The notes beneath the pieces are model-generated. The model was not told the DNA's origin. It was given only the letters and a program-made list of their open reading frames with translations, and did not search any database. DNA of 37,620 nt, taken from NCBI GenBank assembly GCA_029210815.1, contig JARGGB010000028.1:1-37620 (forward strand), in the 5' to 3' direction. Positions 1-8,286 of this stretch are shown piece after piece (position 1 is the first letter of the stretch; each line of letters begins with the position of its first letter). Position numbers and translations under genes: made by a program. Source of the DNA: Candidatus Brevefilum sp. Lineage in GTDB: Bacteria; Chloroflexota; Anaerolineae; Anaerolineales; Anaerolineaceae.

Positions 1-436
1 TCCACAGCCACCATGCATCCCCTGTCATTCTGAGCACTAAATAGATCACTTCGATCAGGATCAAACCCATCACGGCGCCAATCGCCAGGTTTTTGATCAA
101 ATCTGTGATCCAATCCTTCAAAGTTTGGTTGGAAAGGTCAAACTGATGGGGAAGCACAAAACCGGTGTAATAGCTGAGCGGCAGATTAAGAAGAAAATAA
201 TTGCCCCCAAAAACTGCCGCAAAGGCAGGTACCAGCAGCCAATCGCTGCTGATAAATCCGCTCAGCCAGGTGCGCAGCCCGACAGCCCAACCCGTTGTCA
301 ACCAAAGGAGGGCATAAACCAGGCTGATCACCTGGTCCACCAGCCAAAGTCGTCGTTTGATACGGGCGTACTGCTTGGCTTGCTTTTGGCGGTCGGCGTC
401 AATATTTGGCATTGATTGAATTTTATCCTGGCTCAT
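1..436 (-). CDS. M48-like membrane protease, N-terminal part (runs off the window)
   Basis: This is a partial gene. The ATG is at 436 on the minus strand with a GAGAG ribosome site upstream, and about 145 codons are visible with no stop before base 1. The protein starts with a charged segment, then has three or four hydrophobic stretches. A segment reading LPLSYYTGFVLPHQFDLSNQ, followed by a helix with WITDLIKN, is typical of the five-helix N-terminal domain of CAAX-type (Ste24) M48 metalloproteases (PF16491). The zinc HExxH site should lie beyond the left edge, so catalytic competence cannot be judged. It is probably an integral membrane protein in quality control or processing of other proteins. 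The next gene, the S8 protease, is divergent. The family call rests on recognising the N-terminal pattern only. Confidence 0.7.
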   Translation of the reverse strand, partial: MSQDKIQSMPNIDADRQKQAKQYARIKRRLWLVDQVISLVYALLWLTTGWAVGLRTWLSGFISSDWLLVPAFAAVFGGNYFLLNLPLSYYTGFVLPHQFDLSNQTLKDWITDLIKNLAIGAVMGLILIEVIYLVLRMTGDAWWLW

Positions 437-600
437 GTTTTACTCTCTCATTATTTATTTTTGCATTGAATTATAGCAGGTAACCCATTTGGATGAATGA
501 TTTGAACGGATTTTAGGCTGGCATGCTTCTTGCTGTGTTAAAGGTACTTAAATATTCGATGAGCAGCAAGGAATCATCCTTATTTGGTTTGGAGCAAGTT

Positions 601-3006
601 ATGAAACACAAAAAAGCATTGGTTATCGGCTCAATTATCTTGTTGATTGTTATCGTCACATTATGGGCGAAGGATATCCTTCAATGGGAGAAAAATGATG
701 CTGGTTTTTCAGAACCGGTGGTTGACCCCGCCTTGGTATCAGCAGCAAAGCTTGCCGACTCCCTGGATTACCTGATTTACTTTGAGGAAAAGGCAGATCT
801 GACGGGTGCTTATGAGCTGTCCTGGGAAGAGCGGGGCTGGTATGTCTATGATACCCTTGTGGCGCAGGCTGAAGAGTCACAGGCGAAGGTGCGAAAATAC
901 CTTGATAAACGCGGTGTGACCTACCAGTCATTTTGGATTGATAATGTAATCGCTGTTGAAGATTCGAATGCCTTAACCTTTAACGGTTTGATGAAATTCT
1001 TGGAAATCGAATCCATTCAATCTATCCCGGTGATCTCCCTTGCAAACCCAATCGGCGGGGTGATTGATGAGGCGCCGGAATCATTAGATCAAGCGACCCC
1101 GAATCAACTGCATATTAACGCAGATGATGCCTGGTCTGCTGGCTTTATGGGGCAGGGATTGGTGGTGGGCAGTATTGATACAGGTGTACGTTACACCCAT
1201 GAAGCGCTCAAGGACCAATACCGTGGATATTCGGAGGAAACTTATTTTTCACACGGCTTTCAATGGTGGGATGCGGTGAATGGGTCTGTTGCACCCTATG
1301 ATGACCACGGGCACGGTACCCATACGACGGGCATCATGGTCGGTACCGATCGGTTTGGAAACGTTCTTGGCGTGGCACCAGAAGCGCAATGGATGGCTTG
1401 TAAGGCGATTGACAAAAATGGCAGCGGTTTGGGATGGGATTTCCTGGAATGCGGTCAGTTCATGCTTGCCCCATGGGATCAGGATGGGCAAAACAACAAC
1501 CCCAATTTGCGGCCGCATGTGGTCAATAATTCCTGGGGGAACTGCAGTCAGAGTTACACGGACTGGTTTGCGGGCACGATCGATGCCTGGCTTGCTGCTG
1601 GCATCTACCCGGTTTTTGCGAACGGCAACGCCAGCAACTGCGGCTATGAGATGCCGCCTGGACTTGGTACGGTGGGCAGCCCGGCGCGTGCTTTTAACGT
1701 GACTGCGGTTGGCGCGACAGGTGCCGATGATGGACAATTAGCCAATTTCTCAACCTGGGGACCCACGGATGATCCTGACACTCTGAATGGCGAACCTTAT
1801 CCGTTGATCAAACCGCAGGTGGTCGCACCCGGGGTCAACATTCGATCTTCGGTTAGCTCAGCTGATAATGACTATGCTTATTGGGGCGGCACATCCATGG
1901 CTGCGCCGCATGTTTCTGGTTTAGTGGCATTGATGTGGCAAGCAGGGGACTGCCTGCTTGGGGATTATGCCCAGACTGAAAATCTGATTGAGAAATCAGC
2001 CGTGCCGATTCCGTATGAGACGGGCAGCGGTGATGAAGGACCAGGGAATGTGCCCAATCACGCAACTGGTTGGGGAGAGATTGATGTGATTGCTGCTGTA
2101 GAGGAAGCGGAAAAATTTTGCGGCGATAGCGAGGAAATGATCCTCCTATCGGGCAGCGTGATGGATGGCGGCGGTCATGGCTACCCGTTGTATGCCAGGG
2201 TCAGCCTGGTGTCTGACCATCATAAGCCGGTGACCTACACAGATCCATTTGACGGCAGCTTTTCCATGAAAGTTTATCGGGACGTCCTTTATAACCTGGA
2301 AATCACTTCAGAAATCCCGGGCTATCAGCCGATCCAGGAAACCAGGCTGGTTTTCAGTGAACAAAACGCGATCCGGGATTATCAAATGCCGGTGGTGCTG
2401 AGCTGTGATGCGCCTGGTTATCTTCCTGTTGAAGAAGTGGTGAAATTTGGTAAAGAGATTCCTGATGCCGGGCTTTGCTCAATTCAAGAGGGGGGCCTTT
2501 TAGCCGGCTTTGTTGTGGACATAAGAACTGGTTTGCCAGCCGATGATGCCTCGATTTCGAGGGACGGTTATTTTGTTGAGTCACAAGGGACACCTGAAGA
2601 CCCGAATCTCCCGGATGGCTTTTACTGGGCATTTCAACCCACAACACAGGACCAGGAAAGCATCACGATTTTGGCAGCCAAGGATTTCTATCAAAGCCAG
2701 GAAGTGGATATTCTGATAAAGCAGGACAGCATCACTCAAAAAGATTTTGCATTACGACATTATCGCGACATCCTTAAGGCATCCTCTTCAATGCTTTGGG
2801 AGAAGGTCGTAGATTTTGCAGGTGTGGTTTGGGATAAAATTGCGGTATTTGGGATGATGATCTGGGATCATATTGCACAATTCTTTATTCAGATTTGGGA
2901 AAAAATCGCTGCCTTCTTTTCAAACATTTGGCAAAGTATTGTCGCATTCTTCAACAGGTTGTCGGAAATCCTCACAGCATGGTTTATCCGCACCTTTAAG
3001 CCTTGA
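601..3006 (+). CDS. Secreted or membrane-anchored S8 (subtilisin) serine protease with C-terminal 11-residue repeats
   Basis: The protein has 801 residues from the ATG at 601, chosen because GGAG lies 6 nt upstream and the product then begins with a signal or anchor (MKHKKALVIG plus a hydrophobic run). An in-frame start at 523 would put an unlikely 26 residues in front. After an inhibitor-I9-like propeptide (about 45-150) comes the subtilisin domain. The catalytic triad is visible: Asp193 (SIDTG), His238 (GHGTH) and Ser432 (GTSMAAP). The oxyanion Asn is about 343. Residues 515-725 look like beta-sandwich or carboxypeptidase-regulatory-like repeats. Residues 731-796 are six tandem 11-residue units rich in Trp, Ile and Phe (see the separate repeat). 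Family knowledge predicts extracellular proteolysis after propeptide removal. The substrate is unknown. It stands alone, with no inhibitor or transporter gene beside it. Confidence 0.92.
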   Translation: MKHKKALVIGSIILLIVIVTLWAKDILQWEKNDAGFSEPVVDPALVSAAKLADSLDYLIYFEEKADLTGAYELSWEERGWYVYDTLVAQAEESQAKVRKYLDKRGVTYQSFWIDNVIAVEDSNALTFNGLMKFLEIESIQSIPVISLANPIGGVIDEAPESLDQATPNQLHINADDAWSAGFMGQGLVVGSIDTGVRYTHEALKDQYRGYSEETYFSHGFQWWDAVNGSVAPYDDHGHGTHTTGIMVGTDRFGNVLGVAPEAQWMACKAIDKNGSGLGWDFLECGQFMLAPWDQDGQNNNPNLRPHVVNNSWGNCSQSYTDWFAGTIDAWLAAGIYPVFANGNASNCGYEMPPGLGTVGSPARAFNVTAVGATGADDGQLANFSTWGPTDDPDTLNGEPYPLIKPQVVAPGVNIRSSVSSADNDYAYWGGTSMAAPHVSGLVALMWQAGDCLLGDYAQTENLIEKSAVPIPYETGSGDEGPGNVPNHATGWGEIDVIAAVEEAEKFCGDSEEMILLSGSVMDGGGHGYPLYARVSLVSDHHKPVTYTDPFDGSFSMKVYRDVLYNLEITSEIPGYQPIQETRLVFSEQNAIRDYQMPVVLSCDAPGYLPVEEVVKFGKEIPDAGLCSIQEGGLLAGFVVDIRTGLPADDASISRDGYFVESQGTPEDPNLPDGFYWAFQPTTQDQESITILAAKDFYQSQEVDILIKQDSITQKDFALRHYRDILKASSSMLWEKVVDFAGVVWDKIAVFGMMIWDHIAQFFIQIWEKIAAFFSNIWQSIVAFFNRLSEILTAWFIRTFKP
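2791..2988 (+). repeat. Six tandem 33-bp units coding for 11-residue hydrophobic repeats
   Basis: The last 66 residues before the RTFKP tail split cleanly into six 11-mers: MLWEKVVDFAG, VVWDKIAVFGM, MIWDHIAQFFI, QIWEKIAAFFS, NIWQSIVAFFN and RLSEILTAWFI. Trp is at position 3 in five units and an acidic residue or Gln follows at position 4. Period 11 fits a continuous amphipathic helix (three turns per unit). The DNA copies have diverged, so the repeat is old. It probably forms a membrane-surface or membrane-inserting helix that tethers the protease; that role is inference. Confidence 0.85.
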
Positions 3007-3108
3007 GAAAATCAGCCTTGTGCTTGTGAATATGTTTTAATCTTGCCATTTTGACAAATGCCAGGGTGATGGGGGTGTGGGCGAGGGAAATTATCAATTA
3101 GGACTGAG

Positions 3109-3114
3109 TATAAT
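3109..3114 (+). promoter_or_regulatory. -10 box placed for a leaderless transcript
   Basis: A perfect TATAAT ends 9 nt before the ATG at 3124. There is no SD between them, so the transcript would begin within a few bases of the start codon. No good -35 is present at the usual distance (the hexamer there is GGAAAT). Confidence 0.45.
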
Positions 3115-3123
3115 CAGGTCATC

Positions 3124-3531
3124 ATGCAGACTGTACTCTATGATGTGGTGACCCTTTATGATTGTATGCAAGACCCGGCGACGATGGCGTGGCTGGTTCA
3201 TCTTAACCTGCCCCTGCCCAATACTGCGCCTCCCGGCCGAAACCCTGCACCGCTGGAAATTGCCCGGGTACTGGATAACATGAAAAATATTCGGGTTTCA
3301 TACCGGGTTTCTAAAAATGCTTGGGAAGCGGCAATCCTATCTCGTTCGGATGTTTCCTGGGCAAGTTTGGCGGTTAAAAGTTTTTCAGGTGACCTTGAAG
3401 AAGCGCATGCCTTTTGTTTTCCTGCTGGTTGGGACGAAATGATTTTGCAGGTGACTTTGCAATTGGCGAAGCTTTGCGGACCGATGGTCTTGCTGCCAGA
3501 TTCGGGGGATAAGCCGCTGGTGGTTTATTGA
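3124..3531 (+). CDS. Hypothetical protein, 135 residues
   Basis: I do not recognise a family. The product is soluble-looking, with no signal peptide or membrane helix. It is rich in Leu, Ala and Val, with a Pro-rich stretch (about 28-43) and four Cys-free hydrophobic segments in the second half (AILSRSDVSWASLAVKSF, MILQVTLQLAKLCGPMVLL). Base usage matches neighbouring genes and no long frame opposes it, so it is probably real. There is no SD before the ATG; a TATAAT 9 nt upstream suggests leaderless expression. It lies between the S8 protease and the convergent UvrA-like gene, with 42 bp to the latter's stop. The context gives no function. Confidence 0.6.
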   Translation: MQTVLYDVVTLYDCMQDPATMAWLVHLNLPLPNTAPPGRNPAPLEIARVLDNMKNIRVSYRVSKNAWEAAILSRSDVSWASLAVKSFSGDLEEAHAFCFPAGWDEMILQVTLQLAKLCGPMVLLPDSGDKPLVVY

Positions 3532-3573
3532 GCCATCAGAAAAACCGACCTTCGAAATGAAATTGGAAGAGTT

Positions 3574-5817
3574 TTAGCTGATATTGAGCTGTGATCGCAG
3601 GTGTTCTGCGGTGTGTGAGTTTTTAGCGTTGAGCATTTCACGGGGTGTGCCTTTAAAGATGATCTGCCCACCTTTTGTCCCGCCTTCAGGACCCAGGTCA
3701 ATCACCCAATCGGCATTCTTAACGATTTCCAGATTGTGTTCAATGACGACCACTGTGTTTCCTTCATCCACAAGCTGATTTAGCATCGATAGGAATTTCT
3801 CTAAATCTGCCATGTGCAGACTGACTGTTGGCTCATCGAGAATGTATATGCTGCCTGATTTTTGGAGCACCGCAGATAACTTAATGCGCTGGCTTTCACC
3901 GCCTGAATACGTGCTCAAGGCTTGACCGAGGGTCAGATAGCCCAGCCCGACATCTTCCAGGGTTTTGAGCTGCTTGATCAGGCTGGTTCCCTCGAAAAAT
4001 GATAAAGCCTCCAGGACTGTCTTCTCCAGGACATCGCTAATGGATTTCCCCCGCCATGTATAATCAAGCACCGCTTGTTTGAAGCGTTTTCCCTTGCAGC
4101 TTTCACACCTTGATTTCACAGGGTCCATAAAGGGGAGTGATATCTCAATTGTCCCCGAGCCATTACATTCAGGGCAGGCACCTTTGGAATTGAAGCTGAA
4201 AAGTGACCGACTTACCTTGTTGGCATCCGCAAAAAGATCGCGTATCTCATCCATCATGCCAGCGTATGTTGCTGTAATGGATCGCGAGGAGCTTTGTATC
4301 GGGGATTGGTCGAAATAGATGGCTTGTGGATAGTCTTCTAAAAATGCTTCCATCAAACTGCTTTTACCCGCACCTGCCACACCAGTGATTACGCTCAGGA
4401 CACCCTCTGGGATGTCAACGGTGATATTTTTCAGATTGTGTTTTGTCGCATTATGGATGGTGAATTTTCCGGCGGCTTGTCTAAATGAACCCTTGATGCT
4501 GTTTTTACGCTTCAAATACTGTCCTGTCAGGGTTTGTGACTTTAACAAACCCTCCAGAGTCCCCTGGTAAACGATTTCACCGCCGTCTTTCCCTGCATCC
4601 GGTCCTAAATCGACAATGTGATCGGCAATGGCGATCACATCGGGGTCGTGTTCCACAACCAGTACGGTGTTGCCCATATCTCGGAATGCTTGCAGCATTT
4701 TATTCAATCCCTGGACATCATGCGGGTGCAGTCCGATGGTGGGCTCATCGAAGATATAAGTGAGATCTGTCAGGCTGCTGCCAAGATGCCGAATCATTTT
4801 GATGCGCTGGGCTTCCCCTGCAGAAAGGGTCATGGTTGGACGGTCAAGCGTCAAATAGTCCAAGCCCAGGGTGACCAGGTGCGATAAACCATCATTGATT
4901 GAGGAAATGATTGGGGCGGCTTTTGGACTGTCGACAGCAGATAAAAACGCAAGCAGCGGTTTAGCTTCTAAGCTCGCCAACTGGGCTATATTTTTCCCGT
5001 TGATTTTGCTGCTTAATGCTTGTCGATTAAGGCGGGTTCCAAGGCACAGCGGACAGATTCCCCGTGTTGTGACATTTTCGATTGCCAGTTGGGTTTCTTC
5101 ACTTAAAGCTGTAATATCTTTTTTTAAATAACGGCGTGTGAATGTCTCTATCAGCCCTGCGTAATTGCGCAGAAAAATGTCCTGCTCGTCTTTCAATCGA
5201 GGGTGTTCTTTGTCACCGTGCAGGAACATTTGCCATTCTTCCGCGGTGTAATATGCTAATTTTTTATCCCCATTGAAAAGTCCCAGGCTGGCATAGCGCT
5301 GCCATTGGTAACTGAGGATTGGAAACCTGATTGCCCCCTGGTTGATTGATTTATCTCGGTCCAGGAGTTTTTCAAGGTCAAGATTTACTTTTTCCCCAAG
5401 CCCGTCGCACTCCGGGCACATGCCTTCTGGTTCGTTAAAGGAAAAGGCATTGGAAAAACCGATGTGCGGTTCACCGATTCGCGAAAATAAGAGGCGAAGC
5501 AAAGAAAATATCTCGGTAATTGTCCTTACTGTTGATCGATTGTTTCCCCGGATTTGTTTCTGATTGATGACCACCGATGCAGTCAGGTTTTGCAGCGAAT
5601 CGGCATCCGGCCTGCCGGCAAGGGGCAGGTAGTTGGTGAAGGTCGCGTTGAGCTGTCTTTGCGCTTCTGCTGCGATAGTGTCAAAAACAAGGGAGGATTT
5701 CCCTGCCCCTGAAACCCCTGTGAAGACCGTAATTTTGCCTTTGGGTATTTCCAGGGAGATGTTTTTGAGGTTATTTTCCCTGGCACCTGTTATCCTGATT
5801 GCGTTTTTCATCGACAA
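3574..5817 (-). CDS. UvrA-like double ABC ATPase without the UvrB-binding domain (DrrC-type)
   Basis: The protein has 747 residues against about 940 for housekeeping UvrA. Two UvrA-type ATPase halves are clear: Walker [10 protein letters not shown] (about 34-42) with signature [10 protein letters not shown] and Walker [13 protein letters not shown]; then GVAGAGKSS with [10 protein letters not shown] and [11 protein letters not shown]. Zinc-finger cysteines are present ([20 protein letters not shown] with CESCKG). After the [10 protein letters not shown] motif the chain goes straight to CPEC, so the UvrB-interaction insertion of true UvrA is missing. Known short relatives include DrrC of anthracycline producers, linked to self-protection from DNA-binding drugs. 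A role in recognising or releasing DNA adducts is inferred. Its ATG is preceded by AGAAAGATGATC, a weak SD. It is followed by the convergent 135-residue gene. Confidence 0.88.
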   Translation of the reverse strand: MSMKNAIRITGARENNLKNISLEIPKGKITVFTGVSGAGKSSLVFDTIAAEAQRQLNATFTNYLPLAGRPDADSLQNLTASVVINQKQIRGNNRSTVRTITEIFSLLRLLFSRIGEPHIGFSNAFSFNEPEGMCPECDGLGEKVNLDLEKLLDRDKSINQGAIRFPILSYQWQRYASLGLFNGDKKLAYYTAEEWQMFLHGDKEHPRLKDEQDIFLRNYAGLIETFTRRYLKKDITALSEETQLAIENVTTRGICPLCLGTRLNRQALSSKINGKNIAQLASLEAKPLLAFLSAVDSPKAAPIISSINDGLSHLVTLGLDYLTLDRPTMTLSAGEAQRIKMIRHLGSSLTDLTYIFDEPTIGLHPHDVQGLNKMLQAFRDMGNTVLVVEHDPDVIAIADHIVDLGPDAGKDGGEIVYQGTLEGLLKSQTLTGQYLKRKNSIKGSFRQAAGKFTIHNATKHNLKNITVDIPEGVLSVITGVAGAGKSSLMEAFLEDYPQAIYFDQSPIQSSSRSITATYAGMMDEIRDLFADANKVSRSLFSFNSKGACPECNGSGTIEISLPFMDPVKSRCESCKGKRFKQAVLDYTWRGKSISDVLEKTVLEALSFFEGTSLIKQLKTLEDVGLGYLTLGQALSTYSGGESQRIKLSAVLQKSGSIYILDEPTVSLHMADLEKFLSMLNQLVDEGNTVVVIEHNLEIVKNADWVIDLGPEGGTKGGQIIFKGTPREMLNAKNSHTAEHLRSQLNIS

Positions 5818-5973
5818 GGATCATCTTTCTTCTATTAATTTATTGTAACAAAATTGTTGAAGGATTATTTAATTTTGGTGAAAACACAGGGGGATCGTAA
5901 AGGCGACAATCAAAAGAGTGGAAGCGAGTTTTATGAAAAATGCCAGGTAGAAAATAAACGAAATGACTGCCAT

Positions 5974-6053
5974 CTACCTAACCCTAAATCCCTTCCCTGA
6001 AAGGAAGGGACTTTAAAAAAACCTCTAGCCGATTCGAAAAGGGCAGGGGGTAG
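5974..6053. repeat. Nested inverted repeat, REP- or MITE-like
   Basis: The inner stem is TCCCTTCC (5989-5996) and GGAAGGGA (6003-6010) around a 6-nt loop. The outer arms are CTACC (5974-5978) and GGTAG (6049-6053). A further AGGTAG at 5945-5950 can pair with the left outer arm. No T-run follows on either strand, so it is not an ordinary terminator. It looks like a dispersed intergenic palindromic element, but I cannot see whether it recurs in the genome. Confidence 0.4.
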
Positions 6054-6070
6054 GTTTTGCTTAGGCTTAG

Positions 6071-6095
6071 AAAGCCTTGATAAAGTCAAAGCTTT
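6071..6095 (-). terminator. Weak hairpin after the 63-residue peptide gene
   Basis: AAAGCCTTGA (6071-6080) and TCAAAGCTTT (6086-6095) form a stem with one mismatch around TAAAG. On the minus strand it lies 24 bases past the stop of the small gene and is followed by CTAAGCC, not a clean T-run. It may limit read-through or stabilise the 3' end. Confidence 0.3.
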
Positions 6096-6119
6096 TAAGC
6101 GTCCTAATGAAACTTATTA

Positions 6120-6311
6120 TTAGAAAATCGCAATTAACAGGACAATTGGTAAGGCTAAGAATATACCTACTACTACCAGAATGGCAAGAGCGGCACCTAA
6201 GAGGCCAAACGCCAAACCAAAAACGCCGCCGATCAGACCCGTTACAAGGCCAAACAAGCCTTCAATTAAACCAAGAATTAATCCAACAAGACCTTCAATT
6301 AAACCAATCAT
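6120..6311 (-). CDS. 63-residue glycine/leucine-rich membrane peptide with 11-residue repeats
   Basis: The frame has an excellent SD (AAAGGAG at 6319-6325, 7 nt from the ATG), which supports a real gene. The product is almost wholly hydrophobic. It splits into 11-mers with Gly-Leu or Gly-Ile at the start: GLIEGLVGLIL, GLIEGLFGLVT, GLIGGVFGLAF and GLLGAALAILV, followed by a strongly hydrophobic end. Only two acidic residues and no basic ones are present. The underlying DNA carries two copies of CCTTCAATTAAACCAA on the plus strand, so the repeat arose partly by recent duplication. It is likely a membrane-embedded or amphipathic helix peptide. The function is unknown. Toxin-like, channel-like or structural roles are all possible, and nothing nearby decides. 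Confidence 0.6.
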   Translation of the reverse strand: MIGLIEGLVGLILGLIEGLFGLVTGLIGGVFGLAFGLLGAALAILVVVGIFLALPIVLLIAIF

Positions 6312-6416
6312 AGTTAAGCTCCTTTCATACTGATCTACGAAAAGAGCGTAAAAAGTTGCAAATTTGTGGAAGTTTGTTTCCCATCATATCCCCTGGGATT
6401 AAGGAATTTTACTAAT

Positions 6417-7817
6417 TTAACGAGACCTGGCGGACTTATATGAATCCAGCGTTCGCTGCCGGGCGAATTTATGATCCACGATTCTTTGTGGATAGTTTTT
6501 ACCGAGTTTGAAATTGTGGGATTTCGCTTCCTCTTGGGTCATTTTCCAGGGTTCATGACGATATTTTATGGGCAATTCGCTTAACTCTGGGACCCACCTG
6601 GCAATATATTCGCCATCGGGATCATGTTTTTGTCCCTGGAGAACCGGGTTGAAAATTCTGAAGTAGGGGGCTGCATCGGTACCGGTGCCGGCAGACCACT
6701 GCCAGCCGCCATTGTTGGCAGCGGGGTCGCCGTCGACAAGATTCGCCATGAACCAGGATTCTCCCTCCTGCCAGTTGATGAGCAGGTCTTTGGTCAGAAA
6801 AGATGCCGCGATCATCCTTCCGCGGTTATGCATCCAACCAGTGTTTAATAACTGGCGCATGCAGGCGTCTACAATTGGGAAGCCGGTTTGCCCCTCCTGC
6901 CAGGCTTGCAGGTCTTCGGGTGCATTCCGCCAACGGATATCCTTGTAATCCTCACGGAAGGGTCCGTCCATAACTCGTGGGAAGTGATAAAGGATGGCTG
7001 TGTAAAATTCTCGCCAAACAAGTTCATCCATCCAGGTGCTGATCTCTGAACGCTTCTGATCACCTTTCGCCTGTATCCTGGCGACCTGGGCTTTTGCAAA
7101 GGCTTCCCTTGGCGAGATCAAGCCAAAACGCAGGTAAGGGGAGAGCTGAGAAGTGCCTTCCAGACCCATGCGGTCGCGCCGGCTCTGGTATTTTTCAATA
7201 TCATTCTCAATAAAGCTGGAGAGTCGGTTTCTGGCTTCTTCTTCTGTTCCCGGGAAACCAGCCGGGGCATCTGCTTCTTGCAGGGAGTCTGTCTGCAAGC
7301 CTTCAGGTAGAGGAGGTAGTTTTTCTGGTGCCGGCAGGATGGCAACGGGTGTTGGCAGGGGCTTTTCGTACCAGGTGTTCTTGTAGGGTGTGAAAACGAC
7401 ATAGGGGTCACCATCGTTCTTCAACACCGATGTCGGATGACGCAGAACCACACCCTGTGAGAATTTAAGGTTAAAATTTGCTTTTATTTCCTCGTCCCGG
7501 TGACGGGCAAAGGGACTGAAATCCTCGTGGGCATAAATTGCCATGTCCTCAAGGTCTTCACTTAAAGATTGGAAAGCTTTGTTTGCAGGCCCCTGGCGTA
7601 TGATCAGCTGACTTCCCCTTTTTTTAAGCTGCTGGTCCAGGTCAGCGAGGGCACTCAACAGGAAAGCCCGTCGTTTAGGTGCGGCTTCTAACATCAACTC
7701 GGGTTCGATGATGAACAGGGGGACCATGTAATCTGCCCTTTCAAGGGCGGCATGCAGGGTTTGATTGTCACTAAGGCGGATATCCCTTCGGATCCACCAG
7801 ATATTTGTTTGGCTCAT
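6417..7817 (-). CDS. phrB: Deoxyribodipyrimidine photolyase (CPD class I)
   Basis: The protein has 466 residues, a normal length. The N-terminal Rossmann-like domain (about 1-130; MSQTNIWWIRRDIRLSDN) binds the antenna cofactor. The C-terminal FAD domain shows TSQLSPYLRFGLIS, WMDELVWREFY, GFPIVDACMRQL, TGWMHNRGRM and NGGWQWSAGTGTDAAPYFRIFNP, all hallmarks of CPD photolyases. It repairs UV-made cyclobutane dimers in DNA using light. Its ATG has AAAGGAG upstream. The 64 bp before it contain no strong promoter, but an intrinsic terminator and a small upstream transcription unit lie just beyond (7881-8092), so part of its expression may depend on read-through from there. Confidence 0.95.
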   Translation of the reverse strand: MSQTNIWWIRRDIRLSDNQTLHAALERADYMVPLFIIEPELMLEAAPKRRAFLLSALADLDQQLKKRGSQLIIRQGPANKAFQSLSEDLEDMAIYAHEDFSPFARHRDEEIKANFNLKFSQGVVLRHPTSVLKNDGDPYVVFTPYKNTWYEKPLPTPVAILPAPEKLPPLPEGLQTDSLQEADAPAGFPGTEEEARNRLSSFIENDIEKYQSRRDRMGLEGTSQLSPYLRFGLISPREAFAKAQVARIQAKGDQKRSEISTWMDELVWREFYTAILYHFPRVMDGPFREDYKDIRWRNAPEDLQAWQEGQTGFPIVDACMRQLLNTGWMHNRGRMIAASFLTKDLLINWQEGESWFMANLVDGDPAANNGGWQWSAGTGTDAAPYFRIFNPVLQGQKHDPDGEYIARWVPELSELPIKYRHEPWKMTQEEAKSHNFKLGKNYPQRIVDHKFARQRTLDSYKSARSR

Positions 7818-7880
7818 AAGGACTCCTTTGTTATTTAATTGTAATAAATTTATTGAAAATGATGTGAGTTTGTAAGAGGT

Positions 7881-7910
7881 TAAAAGAAAGCCGCCCGGTC
7901 AGCGGGCGGC
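7881..7910 (-). terminator. Intrinsic terminator between the 17-residue frame and phrB
   Basis: On the minus strand, GCCGCCCG (7903-7910) and CGGGCGGC (7890-7897) pair perfectly around a 5-nt loop and are followed by TTTCTTTTA. This is a strong factor-independent terminator. It ends the short unit that starts near 8057 and sits 63 bp before the phrB start, so it could act as an attenuator. Confidence 0.85.
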
Positions 7911-7939
7911 GTTTCCTCGTTCTTTGGCCGTAGCACCAA

Positions 7940-7993
7940 TTATCGAATGTTCCCGAGGAGTGGTGCCACAGCCGTTGTTAAGTTACTAAACAT
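7940..7993 (-). CDS. 17-residue small reading frame or leader peptide upstream of phrB
   Basis: ATG at 7993, stop TAA at 7940-7942; the peptide reads MFSNLTTAVAPLLGNIR. It has a perfect SD (GGAGGT at 8002-8007) at the ideal 8-nt spacing, a near-consensus promoter upstream and an intrinsic terminator downstream. There is no run of one amino acid as in biosynthetic leader peptides. The codons from 7965 to 7955 form the anti-SD arm of a hairpin with the ribosome site, so translation and folding are coupled. It could be a leader peptide controlling phrB, a small protein in its own right, or an incidental frame inside a regulatory RNA. Confidence 0.5.
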   Translation of the reverse strand: MFSNLTTAVAPLLGNIR

Positions 7994-8009
7994 AGTACAC
8001 CACCTCCTC
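7955..8009 (-). promoter_or_regulatory. Hairpin that sequesters the SD of the 17-residue frame
   Basis: On the minus strand, GAGGAGGTGGTG (7998-8009) contains the SD. CACCACTCCTC (7955-7965), inside the reading frame, can pair with it along 11 bp with one bulged G. The loop holds the start codon and the first codons. A second small stem (AGAAGC with GCTTCT) lies upstream near 8029-8047. This is the layout of a translation-controlled or ligand-controlled leader. Confidence 0.6.
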
Positions 8010-8063
8010 TTTTCGTGGGATAGCAAGGTTGAGAAGCGAGAAGGCTTCTAAATTGTTGAGTAT

Positions 8064-8092
8064 AGTATCACATAAGAGGGGGGCTTTGTCAA
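8064..8092 (-). promoter_or_regulatory. sigma70-type promoter of the small transcription unit
   Basis: On the minus strand, TTGACA (8087-8092) and GATACT (8064-8069) are separated by 17 bp. Transcription should start near 8057, giving an RNA of about 180 nt up to the terminator at 7881. Confidence 0.7.
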
Positions 8093-8286
8093 TCAAAATT
8101 TACGTCAAGCTTATACAAATCGTGAGGGGGAATTCCAGGCGCAGGACCTTCCGAGTCTAAAAACGAGTCGAATGACCCCCCAAAAGCCTTATTCAGTTTA
8201 TGAACTTGAGGTTACAAGCGTTGTTTTGTAAAAAACTTTGCTTTTGTAATCAGCCTTGAGCCTGGTCAGCGGCTTTATTATCCGGG
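8093..8286. other. Gene-free stretch downstream of ptsH
   Basis: This stretch lies between the ptsH stop and the small-unit promoter. I see no reading frame with support and no strong terminator; a GTTTTGTAAAAAAC run near 8222-8236 is the only obvious self-complementary piece. Confidence 0.4.

Larger units (their letters stand above)
5818..6119. other. Gene-free stretch between the UvrA-like gene and the 63-residue peptide gene
   Basis: This stretch of about 300 bp holds the 5' region of the UvrA-like gene at its left end, a nested inverted repeat in the middle (see 5974-6053) and a possible terminator hairpin for the small peptide gene at its right end (6071-6095). I see no reading frame with a start, SD and sensible composition. 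Confidence 0.6.

Noticed and set aside
1249-1737. Long open frame on the minus strand and another on the plus strand inside the S8 protease gene
   Set aside because: Both are out-of-phase shadows of a clear protease reading frame and have no SD or family resemblance.
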